The translations under genes were made by a program, and so were the position numbers. From NCBI GenBank assembly GCA_030604505.1, contig JAUVVT010000158.1, positions 1 to 5,714 on the forward strand: a DNA stretch of 5,714 nt. Direction: 5' to 3'. This document shows positions 1 through 5,694 of this stretch, in pieces (position 1 is the stretch's first letter; the number at the start of each line of letters is the position of its first letter). Under the pieces are notes generated by a model that saw nothing but the letters and a program-made list of their open reading frames with translations, was not told the origin of the DNA and searched no databases. The stretch is from a bacterium (lineage in GTDB: Bacteria; SM23-31; JAUVVT01).

Positions 1-426
1 CGTATTTTTGCTTACTTTTAAAACATACCCTTCGGAACCGGGATTATCAGCTGTTGCACGCAAAGATTGCTGGCTGCAATAATTCTTCACCAGTGGATTA
101 TCCACTGTGCCCATTAAAATAAAATTCCCATTAAAATGCAGTTTTGATACATGCTTTACCTTAAGTGCAAGACCATATTTGTCGCCCAATTCGGCAGCAA
201 GGGAACGCGCCATAAATATATCATTCTTCATTGCATTTTCCGGCACCAAAATCAAAGTCTCTTCATCTAATTTGAAGTGACCTTCTAATAACGAAGTTTC
301 CTGGGGAGTTGGAAAAATCAGAGTCCGTTCACCTGCTGCTGCTGTCAAGCAACAACCAAAAAGAAATGAACAATAAGTAACCAATACTAAAAAATTATTA
401 AGTCGGTTAAAGAATTTACCATTCAC
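1..426 (-). CDS. Exported glycoside hydrolase with GH20-type N-terminal domain (partial; C-terminal part lies beyond the left edge)
   Basis: Read on the minus strand from a GTG at 424-426, the frame stays open to the window edge (142 codons). The start is chosen because GGAG (434-437) lies 7 nt upstream, an in-frame stop lies just before it (448-450), and the nearby ATGs (420-422 and 437-439) open frames that stop within a few codons. Residues 1-31 form an export signal: Lys4 and Arg8, then a hydrophobic core about 12-24. The end is ambiguous: Leu22-Phe-Gly-Cys25 resembles a lipobox, while Ala29-Ala-Ala31 could be a signal peptidase I site. Residues about 35-140 match the small alpha/beta domain found before the catalytic barrel of GH20 beta-N-acetylhexosaminidases: an IFPTPQE start, GHFKLDEET, a VPEN strand end, and GSEGYVLKV near the edge. 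By family it would release terminal N-acetylhexosamine from glycans in the periplasm or at the surface. The same domain type precedes other glycosidases (GH84, GH67), so the catalytic family is inferred; no catalytic residue is visible. Confidence 0.75.
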   Translation of the reverse strand, partial: MNGKFFNRLNNFLVLVTYCSFLFGCCLTAAAGERTLIFPTPQETSLLEGHFKLDEETLILVPENAMKNDIFMARSLAAELGDKYGLALKVKHVSKLHFNGNFILMGTVDNPLVKNYCSQQSLRATADNPGSEGYVLKVSKNT

Positions 427-433
427 TCTGTTT

Positions 434-437
434 CTCC
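434..437 (-). promoter_or_regulatory. Ribosome binding site that decides the GTG start of the glycosidase gene
   Basis: GGAG on the minus strand is followed by a 7-nt spacer (AAACAGA) and then GTG at 424-426. No other start in this frame has such a site, and the frame begins a clear signal peptide from here. Confidence 0.6.
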
Positions 438-440
438 ATA

Positions 441-461
441 AATTATTTTATGAAAATAATT
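441..461. repeat. Perfect 9-bp inverted repeat in the glycosidase leader
   Basis: AATTATTTT (441-449) and AAAATAATT (453-461) are exact reverse complements around a 3-nt centre (ATG). The repeat sits 3 nt upstream of the GGAG ribosome binding site on the minus strand. It could be an operator or a weak leader hairpin. All nine pairs are A-T, so chance is a real alternative in such AT-rich DNA. Confidence 0.45.
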
Positions 462-477
462 GATTTTAATTGTGGAA

Positions 478-483
478 ATTATA
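478..483 (-). promoter_or_regulatory. Candidate -10 element (TATAAT) for the glycosidase gene
   Basis: The minus strand reads TATAAT here, about 52 nt before the GTG start. A start of transcription near 471 would give a leader of roughly 45 nt containing the 441-461 inverted repeat. No good -35 hexamer lies 16-18 nt upstream, and no Bacteroidota-type TTTG element was seen, so the call rests on the -10 alone. Confidence 0.25.
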
Positions 484-619
484 GGTGTTGAAACAACGAT
501 ATAATTACTTATGGGAAAACATTCTATAAAAATAGCATTATATTCTTTGATGATTTAAAATATTTTGTAAAATTTTGTGTTCTGGGATTTTATTGTAAAA
601 CAGTTTAGTTTGCATTATG

Positions 620-647
620 TTGATAAGGTCAGCGAACTACATATAAT
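620..647 (+). promoter_or_regulatory. Sigma70-like promoter candidate pointing against the operon
   Basis: On the plus strand, TTGATA (620-625) is followed by 16 bp and then TATAAT (642-647), 11 of 12 matches to the housekeeping consensus. Transcription would start near 654 and run rightward into the 3' end of the TIM-barrel gene, which is on the other strand. No plus-strand gene follows, so any product would be an antisense or non-coding RNA. The same pair could arise by chance in AT-rich DNA. Confidence 0.3.
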
Positions 648-700
648 TTAAAAAAGCTGAAATCTTTATTAAAATAAAACTCAAATATAACTAAATTCGC

Positions 701-727
701 TTTTGTATTTGAATTGTTCAAACAAAA
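701..727 (-). terminator. Weak hairpin just downstream of the TIM-barrel stop codon; possible terminator
   Basis: TTTGAA (708-713) and TTCAAA (717-722) pair around a 3-nt loop. An outer stem, TTTTG (701-705) with CAAAA (723-727), extends it after a 2-nt bulge. It begins 6 nt after the stop codon at 733-735. GC content is low and no clean U-run follows directly in the minus-strand direction (the next run, CTTTTTT, is at about 650-656), so intrinsic termination is only possible. Confidence 0.25.
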
Positions 728-732
728 ATTAT

Positions 733-1926
733 TTACCCAAATTTTTTTACAAAGTCAACATATATTTTGTTTGGAATTAATAAACCTTTATGCTTAGGGT
801 GTGGTGTATGTGTGTCTTTATATTCTGTTTTCAATTTTAGCCAGCATTCTCCTGCTTCTTTTATCAGTTTTTGCAAATTTTCCGGTTTCGGCTCCGGTGA
901 AACTTGAACTACCCTGCTGTTATTCACTACTTCTCGGAGCCAATCGTAAACATTACCGTACAATTCAGGATGGGGTGAACGTAACTTATCTAACTTTTCA
1001 TTTTTTGCGGCAAGGTCTTTTTCGATATTCTCATCTGTCGGCATCCTGTGTTCATTTTTATATAAAGCATTAAAATGAACAACCCATCTTGAAAATTTAA
1101 TGTCTGCATAAGCCATGATGTCATAATCAACCTCAATTTTATCCTTTCCATACATAACAACATGACCGGTGTCCATATGGGCAATAACGGGTTTATTTGA
1201 ATTTGCCTGTAAAATGGCAAGAAATCTCTTCATCTGTTCAATAGTGCATGGTTCCATACCCGGCTGATACATTAGTTCTGTTGATGAAGAAACCGTTTCT
1301 GAAGATTCCTGAAGTAACATCGCCAGTTCTAAACTTTTTGCCTCGGCACCGGTTAGTTCTGTCTCCAGGTCAATACCTGCAAAATTAAAATCTTCCTTTC
1401 CGTTCATTGAAGCAAATTCTTGTAATGTAACAGTTTCAAACCGTTGCGGATAAATCGTCGCGACTCTGTGCCCGTTAATATTGGATATACCAAGATACTC
1501 GGCAATCTTTATAAAATTAAGAAACAGCTGAATATTTTTATTTTTGTTTGATTTCGGTCCATCAAAATATCCTCCTGATATCTGCATAATACTGTAAATA
1601 TCGGCACCGGTGCCGATTGACAGATTCTTCAATCCCAATTTTTCCTCAAGTGAAAGAATCCTGTCTAAAAGTCTATTAACCGCATCAGGATTTTTATGGT
1701 AATTTAAAACCGGCACTACCCCGAAAACATCTTCGGAAATTTCTGCAGTTATAAGGTCATTCTGCTGATGAATAATATACAAATACTCTTCGAGGTTGTG
1801 AAGATTTAACAGTGTATAATGATATGTATTGGGTGTATATAAAATAATTGCAGGTTGATGTTCTTTTTTAGTATGCTCGATATGGAATTTATCAATTGTG
1901 TCGAAATCAAGTTTGGATACAGACAT
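733..1926 (-). CDS. Xylose-isomerase-like TIM-barrel protein, putative sugar (phosphate) isomerase/epimerase
   Basis: This 397-residue cytoplasmic protein has no signal peptide or membrane segment. I recognise the fold class rather than a named enzyme. Hallmarks of metal-dependent xylose-isomerase-like barrels appear in order: Glu217 in STELMYQPGMEP, then MDTGH (Asp252, His255) ending a hydrophobic strand (PVIAHMDTGH), His284 in WVVHFNAL, and Glu345 in VVQVSPEPKP near the last strand. These are the likely metal ligands and catalytic residues. It is longer than the usual 260-300-residue members; the C-terminal tail from about 346 is Lys-rich and helical. The ATG follows the stop of the SorE-like gene by 28 bp, with a weak, very close AAGG as ribosome binding site, so it is probably co-transcribed and perhaps translated less well. 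By context it would interconvert an aldose/ketose or epimers feeding the dehydrogenase and aldolase upstream. The substrate is unknown; endonuclease IV-like or other roles for this fold are not excluded. Confidence 0.65.
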   Translation of the reverse strand: MSVSKLDFDTIDKFHIEHTKKEHQPAIILYTPNTYHYTLLNLHNLEEYLYIIHQQNDLITAEISEDVFGVVPVLNYHKNPDAVNRLLDRILSLEEKLGLKNLSIGTGADIYSIMQISGGYFDGPKSNKNKNIQLFLNFIKIAEYLGISNINGHRVATIYPQRFETVTLQEFASMNGKEDFNFAGIDLETELTGAEAKSLELAMLLQESSETVSSSTELMYQPGMEPCTIEQMKRFLAILQANSNKPVIAHMDTGHVVMYGKDKIEVDYDIMAYADIKFSRWVVHFNALYKNEHRMPTDENIEKDLAAKNEKLDKLRSPHPELYGNVYDWLREVVNNSRVVQVSPEPKPENLQKLIKEAGECWLKLKTEYKDTHTPHPKHKGLLIPNKIYVDFVKKFG

Positions 1927-1938
1927 AGCCTTATTTTG

Positions 1939-1950
1939 ATTTACGATTTA
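1939..1950. repeat. Third copy of ATTTACGATTTA, in the gap before the TIM-barrel gene
   Basis: Exact 12-bp match to the copy at 3338-3349. It fills nearly half of the 28-bp gap between the SorE-like stop and the TIM-barrel start, just ahead of the weak ribosome binding site of the latter. Confidence 0.4.
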
Positions 1951-1954
1951 CCAT

Positions 1955-3250
1955 TTATAATTTTAATTCAGGAGCGTTTTCTATTAAATACTGCTCGGCT
2001 TCGGTGCTCCACAGATTATTATTGTTTTTCACGATAGATGTCAATCCTGCATATAGCTCTTTTAAAGGACCTTCTTCTTTACTTAATTTCTCAAAGTCAG
2101 TAATAGCAGTCAACGGCATTTTAATATGTGTGTAAAGTAATTTCTTTCCGCCGGGGATATTTGGGAGATTCATAATAGTTTCTACACCTGCATCCAACCC
2201 TCCAATATGACTTACCATAAATGAAGGGTCGATGATCCCATCCGACATTAATTTTAGTGCTTCTTTCATATCATCAGTATTCCCTCCGCTTGTTCCCACT
2301 ATCTTATGATAATTATAGTGCACATCATAAAAATTAAAATCAGCTGAAAACTTCGGGTCTGAAGGACCGGCAAAGAAATTTAGCGTTCCCTCAAAACCGA
2401 GCATTTCCTGTCCCTGCTCTATAATAGTTTTTACAGGTGCAAATACAAAAACATCATTCATCATTTTCCCGTTTGTCAATTCACGTACACGTTCAATAAC
2501 ATTCTCTCTGTCCGAATTAATATAAATCAATCTTACCCCTCTGGATTGTGCATACTCTTCCGAAAGAAAAGATTTCGAGTGGTTCAGTCTGTCATCATCA
2601 ATATCAGTAACTGCAAGTAATCCCGGTTTTCTTGCACCATTGATAAAATAACTTATCAAACCAAGACCCATAGGACCCGCGCCGCCTAATATTGCAGTAT
2701 TTCCACCTTCAATAATTCCGTTGTTATGGTTATAACACCCAACTTTTAAATGATACTGTGCATGTGCCGCTCCAATAACGCAGGACAATGGTTCTGCTAA
2801 AGAAGCTTTATAGTAAGCATCTCCGGAATAATCCAATAAACAATCCATCACCAGTATATCTTTAGGCAGTATAACTTTTGTTGCATTTCCTCCAACATAT
2901 CTGTATGAATATCCCGGCGCGCTCAATATTCCAACGGGCCCGTCCTCATAATTCATCGCCGGCTGTATCGTACATTTTTGCCCAATCTGCCATCTGTCTT
3001 TATATTTTTTCCCGACTTCAAGAATCATTCCGCCAAATTCGTGGCCAATCATAGTCGGCTCTTTGGAAATATTATCCGGAATCCGCTTATGATTTGCCCC
3101 CTGTTTCGCTGCTTTATATGACGACAAACAAAGACTATTTGTAATTATATCAACCAATATCTCATCAGGCTTTAAATCCGGCAGTTCAAATTTTTCCAGT
3201 CGTAAGTCATTCACTCCATATATTCTTATTGCGTATGTTTCTGTCCCCAT
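1955..3250 (-). CDS. Zinc-dependent medium-chain dehydrogenase, L-sorbose-1-phosphate reductase-like
   Basis: This 431-residue cytoplasmic protein belongs to the sorbitol dehydrogenase branch of medium-chain dehydrogenases and resembles SorE, which reduces L-sorbose 1-phosphate to D-glucitol 6-phosphate. The N-terminal GroES-like domain (about 1-155) carries the catalytic zinc set Cys41 (SLCLSSYK), His70-Glu71 (GHEFGG) and Glu153 (LAEPLSC). The four clustered cysteines of a structural zinc site are absent, as I recall for SorE. The Rossmann domain has GGAGPMG at 189-195, and Asp216 ending the second strand favours NAD(H). GTSGGNTDDM (319-328) and LPNIPGGKKLLYT (362-374) are typical of this subfamily. 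About 45 C-terminal residues (from 385) appear to go beyond the usual end. The ATG has AGGA about 10 nt upstream. It lies 223 bp after the aldolase-SDR gene and 28 bp before the TIM-barrel gene. The subfamily call is good; the actual keto-sugar, phosphorylated or not, is inferred. A general polyol dehydrogenase is the alternative. Confidence 0.85.
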   Translation of the reverse strand: MGTETYAIRIYGVNDLRLEKFELPDLKPDEILVDIITNSLCLSSYKAAKQGANHKRIPDNISKEPTMIGHEFGGMILEVGKKYKDRWQIGQKCTIQPAMNYEDGPVGILSAPGYSYRYVGGNATKVILPKDILVMDCLLDYSGDAYYKASLAEPLSCVIGAAHAQYHLKVGCYNHNNGIIEGGNTAILGGAGPMGLGLISYFINGARKPGLLAVTDIDDDRLNHSKSFLSEEYAQSRGVRLIYINSDRENVIERVRELTNGKMMNDVFVFAPVKTIIEQGQEMLGFEGTLNFFAGPSDPKFSADFNFYDVHYNYHKIVGTSGGNTDDMKEALKLMSDGIIDPSFMVSHIGGLDAGVETIMNLPNIPGGKKLLYTHIKMPLTAITDFEKLSKEEGPLKELYAGLTSIVKNNNNLWSTEAEQYLIENAPELKL

Positions 3251-3276
3251 TATTAATTCTTCCTAACTAAACACAA

Positions 3277-3310
3277 TTTGACCGATGTCACTGGAATAAG
3301 GAATGTCAAA
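3277..3310. repeat. Spaced inverted repeat TTTGAC-N22-GTCAAA upstream of the SorE-like gene
   Basis: TTTGAC (3277-3282) and GTCAAA (3305-3310) are exact reverse complements with centres 28 bp apart, lying 27-60 bp before the ATG. A regulator binding two half sites, or a loose leader stem, could explain this. A 6-bp pair at this distance can easily be chance. Confidence 0.25.
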
Positions 3311-3337
3311 AATATTTCTTAAGCACAGAGACATAGA

Positions 3338-3439
3338 ATTTACGATTTAATAAAATTAGTTATAAGTAAATTGCCATAAATCTTTTATTACTCTATTGCC
3401 TATTGGCTATTTCTTATTCCATATTTGTAAATCGCAAAT
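3338..3439. repeat. Short interspersed repeat ATTTACGATTTA: near-inverted pair around a 78-bp core
   Basis: ATTTACGATTTA (3338-3349) recurs as TAAATCGCAAAT (3428-3439), which is its reverse complement with one mismatch, so the two copies face each other across 78 bp. An exact third copy lies at 1939-1950 in the 28-bp gap before the TIM-barrel gene. All three are in non-coding gaps. They may be remnants of an intergenic repeat family or the ends of a small non-autonomous element. Confidence 0.4.
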
Positions 3440-3473
3440 AATCTTTCCTTTTTGCCTCTCTAACTTTACCATT

Positions 3474-5513
3474 CTATTTAAGCATTACCTGTCCGCCGGT
3501 TACCGGAATAGCCTGTCCGGTTTCATACTTCTGCTCAATAGCATAAATAATGGCTTTGTTTATGTCATCTAAACTAATCCCTTTTCCCATCGGACATTTT
3601 GACTCATAATATTTCCGCACATCCTCGATATTTTTTGCTCCCGCGACTTTTCCTGCTTTTAAATATTGCACAGATAATCCTTTTTTAGGGTCAGACCACA
3701 AGGGTCCCTCGAAGTAATTTCCCGGACAGACTGCATTAACCTTGATCCCACATTTCATAAATTCATAGGCAAAACTCTGCATAAGACCAATACCCCCGAA
3801 TTTACTGCCTGCATACAATGCATTTGCCGGGCTTCCAACCAGACCCGACTTTGAACTAATTAAAATGATGTCGGATGTATAATCAGGATTAAATGCATTT
3901 TGTCTTTTCATCACACCAACACTCTCTCTGACAATTTTAAAAAATGCTTGATAATTCACACTTGTCATCATATCCAATTGCTTATCTGACAAATTTTCTG
4001 TCGGTCCGGAGATTAAAATGCCGGCATTACTTACCAGAATATCAATACCGCCGTATAACTTGACAACTTTATCAATCATCTTTTTGATTTCTGCCGAATT
4101 CGTTACATCCACTTGTATGGCTAATGCACTTTCCAGGTGATACTGCTTGTTGATGCTGCTGGCAACATGCTCTGCAATCTTTAAATTTATATCTGCTACA
4201 ATTACAAAAGCACCCTCTTTTGCCAAACCTCTTGCTATACCTTCACCAATACCCTGTCCTGCTCCGGTTATAATTGCCACACGGTTCTGGATTCTGCCAT
4301 TTACGGATCCACGAATTATTGTTCTTCTGTAATTTTCTACCTCCCATCTTTCTATAAAATCTACCTTTTGTTCTGTCATATAGCACGGACCGCCAAATGA
4401 AGCGGTGTTTTCGGCAACCTTTATAAAATCTTTATATACATCCTGGGCAATTCTCGCCTCATTTAAACTGTCACCAATCGACAGCATCCCTGCCCCTTGA
4501 ATAAAAACAATTTTCGGGTCAAACTTATTGGTTCTTCTATAATGTAAAAGTTCCTCCTGAACATTTTTTATCAAAGCATCACTATTGCGATTTTTTATAT
4601 ACCTTAAATGATAATCAATCCACATTGGTTTTTCTTTACAGTAGACCATATGATCCGGTGAAAACGTACCACCTGTAACAATTTGTCTTCCATTTGCGCT
4701 GTAAACTACTCTTTGCACATCTTTAGAATCATCAAAAATAACTACTCTTTTTACATCGGTACTTAAAAACCCGCGTATAGTAGGGGATATGATCTGTAAA
4801 ACGTAAGATATTTCTTTCTTTGATAATTTTTCGTTCCCGATACGGGCAAATACAAATTTAGCACGATTCGAGGGTTTCTTAATATAGTTGCTTATCTTTT
4901 TTATCACATTTCCGGTATTTATGATGATATCATTAATTGTATCACCGGATACAATTAATCCGTGATTCTGGATTAATATTATTTTTGGACCCTTGCCTTT
5001 TTGATTTATTTTATAGTTTTGTAATTTTTTCTCTAAAACCTTTGTAAGAACATACCCCGGGTTTGCAGATTCAATCCACAAATACTCATAACCAAACAAT
5101 TCATCAGCAATCTTTTTACCATTTCTCCCGCAACTTAATCCGTTAACGAGATTAGGGTGAGTATGGACTACAAATTTATAATCTATAATCTCATGCAAAC
5201 TTGTTTCAACAGAGGGCCTCGGGCCAAACGAGCTCGGTTTAAAATCCAGTCTTGCATTTAGCAGGTCCTGCTTTATCTGTTCTTCTCTTTCAAATGGCTC
5301 GAAGCTGTATTTTTTCTTTAATATCTTTCGTATCTTTTTCCTGTCGATTGCAACAAATTCTTTCTTCTTAATCTCTGCTAAGGTTGTCCCGCTTGGCTTA
5401 ATATATAATATATCAGTACTTTTAAAGGAAGTATTCCCACCACCAGCCAAAACAAAATCTTTGTTTTTTCCGAAGAAATGTGATATTTTAAGTAATTGAT
5501 CTAAATCAGACAT
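3474..5513 (-). CDS. Bifunctional class II sugar-phosphate aldolase / short-chain dehydrogenase (RhaEW/YuxG-like)
   Basis: This 679-residue cytoplasmic fusion is close to the usual length of the family (about 690). Residues 1-about 240 are a class II aldolase of the FucA/RhaD/AraD type: GGGNTSF (24-30) and KPSGT (39-43) bind phosphate, Glu103 is the catalytic acid/base, and His117, His119 (HTHP) and His184 (NHG) bind the metal. A conserved linker region follows (about 245-400; FIQGAGMLSIG at 337-347). Residues 408-679 are a classical SDR: TGAGQGIG (416-423), Asp441 favouring NAD, SNAG (495-498), Asn520, Ser554, Tyr567 and Lys571. By family, the aldolase half splits L-rhamnulose 1-phosphate (or a similar ketose 1-phosphate) to DHAP and L-lactaldehyde, and the SDR half oxidises or reduces the aldehyde. 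The ATG has GAGG 4 nt upstream; the stop is TAG. It is first in the run of genes. The architecture call is firm; rhamnose itself is not proven, as no rhamnose isomerase or kinase is visible. Confidence 0.88.
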   Translation of the reverse strand: MSDLDQLLKISHFFGKNKDFVLAGGGNTSFKSTDILYIKPSGTTLAEIKKKEFVAIDRKKIRKILKKKYSFEPFEREEQIKQDLLNARLDFKPSSFGPRPSVETSLHEIIDYKFVVHTHPNLVNGLSCGRNGKKIADELFGYEYLWIESANPGYVLTKVLEKKLQNYKINQKGKGPKIILIQNHGLIVSGDTINDIIINTGNVIKKISNYIKKPSNRAKFVFARIGNEKLSKKEISYVLQIISPTIRGFLSTDVKRVVIFDDSKDVQRVVYSANGRQIVTGGTFSPDHMVYCKEKPMWIDYHLRYIKNRNSDALIKNVQEELLHYRRTNKFDPKIVFIQGAGMLSIGDSLNEARIAQDVYKDFIKVAENTASFGGPCYMTEQKVDFIERWEVENYRRTIIRGSVNGRIQNRVAIITGAGQGIGEGIARGLAKEGAFVIVADINLKIAEHVASSINKQYHLESALAIQVDVTNSAEIKKMIDKVVKLYGGIDILVSNAGILISGPTENLSDKQLDMMTSVNYQAFFKIVRESVGVMKRQNAFNPDYTSDIILISSKSGLVGSPANALYAGSKFGGIGLMQSFAYEFMKCGIKVNAVCPGNYFEGPLWSDPKKGLSVQYLKAGKVAGAKNIEDVRKYYESKCPMGKGISLDDINKAIIYAIEQKYETGQAIPVTGGQVMLK

Positions 5514-5600
5514 ATTACCTCAAATAATCTCAAACAATTGTAAATATGTAATATAGTTTTTAAATGTAAAATATCAATCAAAAACTATTTATTCTGAAAA

Positions 5601-5631
5601 ATTATATAATATTTAAATACACTGGTGTCCG
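5601..5631 (-). promoter_or_regulatory. Weak promoter candidate upstream of the aldolase-SDR gene
   Basis: The minus strand carries TATAAT (5601-5606). A poor -35 candidate, CGGACA (5626-5631), lies 19 bp upstream. The leader would be about 80 nt. A small inverted pair, ACAC/GTGT (5619-5628), lies in the spacer and could be an operator. The match is too loose for confidence. Confidence 0.22.
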
Positions 5632-5674
5632 GTTAAAATACAATGCAATAAAAATTATGTAATACCACAATGTC

Positions 5675-5694
5675 ATTCCCGTGAAAACGGGAAT
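5675..5694. repeat. dRS3-type intergenic repeat: ATTCCC-N8-GGGAAT hairpin
   Basis: ATTCCCGT (5675-5682) and ACGGGAAT (5687-5694) are perfect reverse complements around a GAAA loop. This fits the 20-bp pattern ATTCCC-N8-GGGAAT known as dRS3 in Neisseria, and the surrounding TGTC...CC matches the GTCATTCCCG...CGGGAATCC repeats seen between genes in many bacteria. In Neisseria such copies serve as phage integration sites. Here it lies about 160 bp upstream of the aldolase-SDR gene. Its role in this organism is unknown. Confidence 0.7.

Larger units (their letters stand above)
427..732. other. 306-bp non-coding region between the TIM-barrel gene and the glycosidase gene
   Basis: No credible gene lies here: the longest ATG frames are about 15-25 codons without a ribosome binding site. 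It is very AT-rich. It holds a hairpin just after the TIM-barrel stop (701-727), a plus-strand promoter-like pair (620-647), a minus-strand TATAAT (478-483) and a perfect 9-bp inverted repeat just upstream of the glycosidase ribosome binding site (441-461). The length suggests that the glycosidase gene is transcribed separately from the genes upstream, but this is inference. Confidence 0.6.
3251..3473. other. 223-bp spacer between the aldolase-SDR gene and the SorE-like gene
   Basis: No gene is supported. The spacer holds two near-inverted copies of a short repeat (3338-3349 and 3428-3439), an inverted pair TTTGAC/GTCAAA (3277-3282 and 3305-3310), and a minus-strand TTGACA (3304-3309) that has no matching -10 at 16-18 bp. 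No clear terminator or promoter was found, so whether one transcript spans both genes is open. Confidence 0.5.

Noticed and set aside
511..558. 15-codon ATG frame on the plus strand
   Set aside because: No ribosome binding site and far too short to support; expected by chance.
538..615. 25-codon ATG frame on the minus strand in the 427-732 gap
   Set aside because: No ribosome binding site, biased only by AT content, and no recognisable protein character.
801..1073. 90-codon open frame on the plus strand within the TIM-barrel gene
   Set aside because: It is the antisense shadow of a coherent enzyme gene, with no ribosome binding site or recognisable domain; hydrophobicity comes from reading the opposite strand.
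990..1220. 76-codon minus-strand frame inside the TIM-barrel gene
   Set aside because: It overlaps the TIM-barrel gene in another frame at the region encoding the MDTGH motif, and has no independent support.
3281..3309. Minus-strand TTGACA (3304-3309) as the -35 of a promoter for the SorE-like gene
   Set aside because: The hexamer at the proper distance is ATCGGT, which is not a -10 element, and no Bacteroidota-type element was found either.
3407..3472. 21-codon minus-strand frame starting right after the aldolase-SDR stop, containing CDLQIWNKK, which recalls the start of four-helix-bundle (S23-like) proteins
   Set aside because: The match is only a few residues, the frame stops at once, nothing downstream continues the family in any frame, and part of it is the 12-bp repeat itself.
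4147..4332. 61-codon plus-strand frame opposite the SDR domain
   Set aside because: It lies antisense to the nucleotide-binding motif of the SDR, a usual source of spurious open frames.
3474..5513. Possibility that the aldolase-SDR is a frameshift-fused pair of separate genes
   Set aside because: The linker is conserved in known family members and the total length is normal, so the fusion is genuine.
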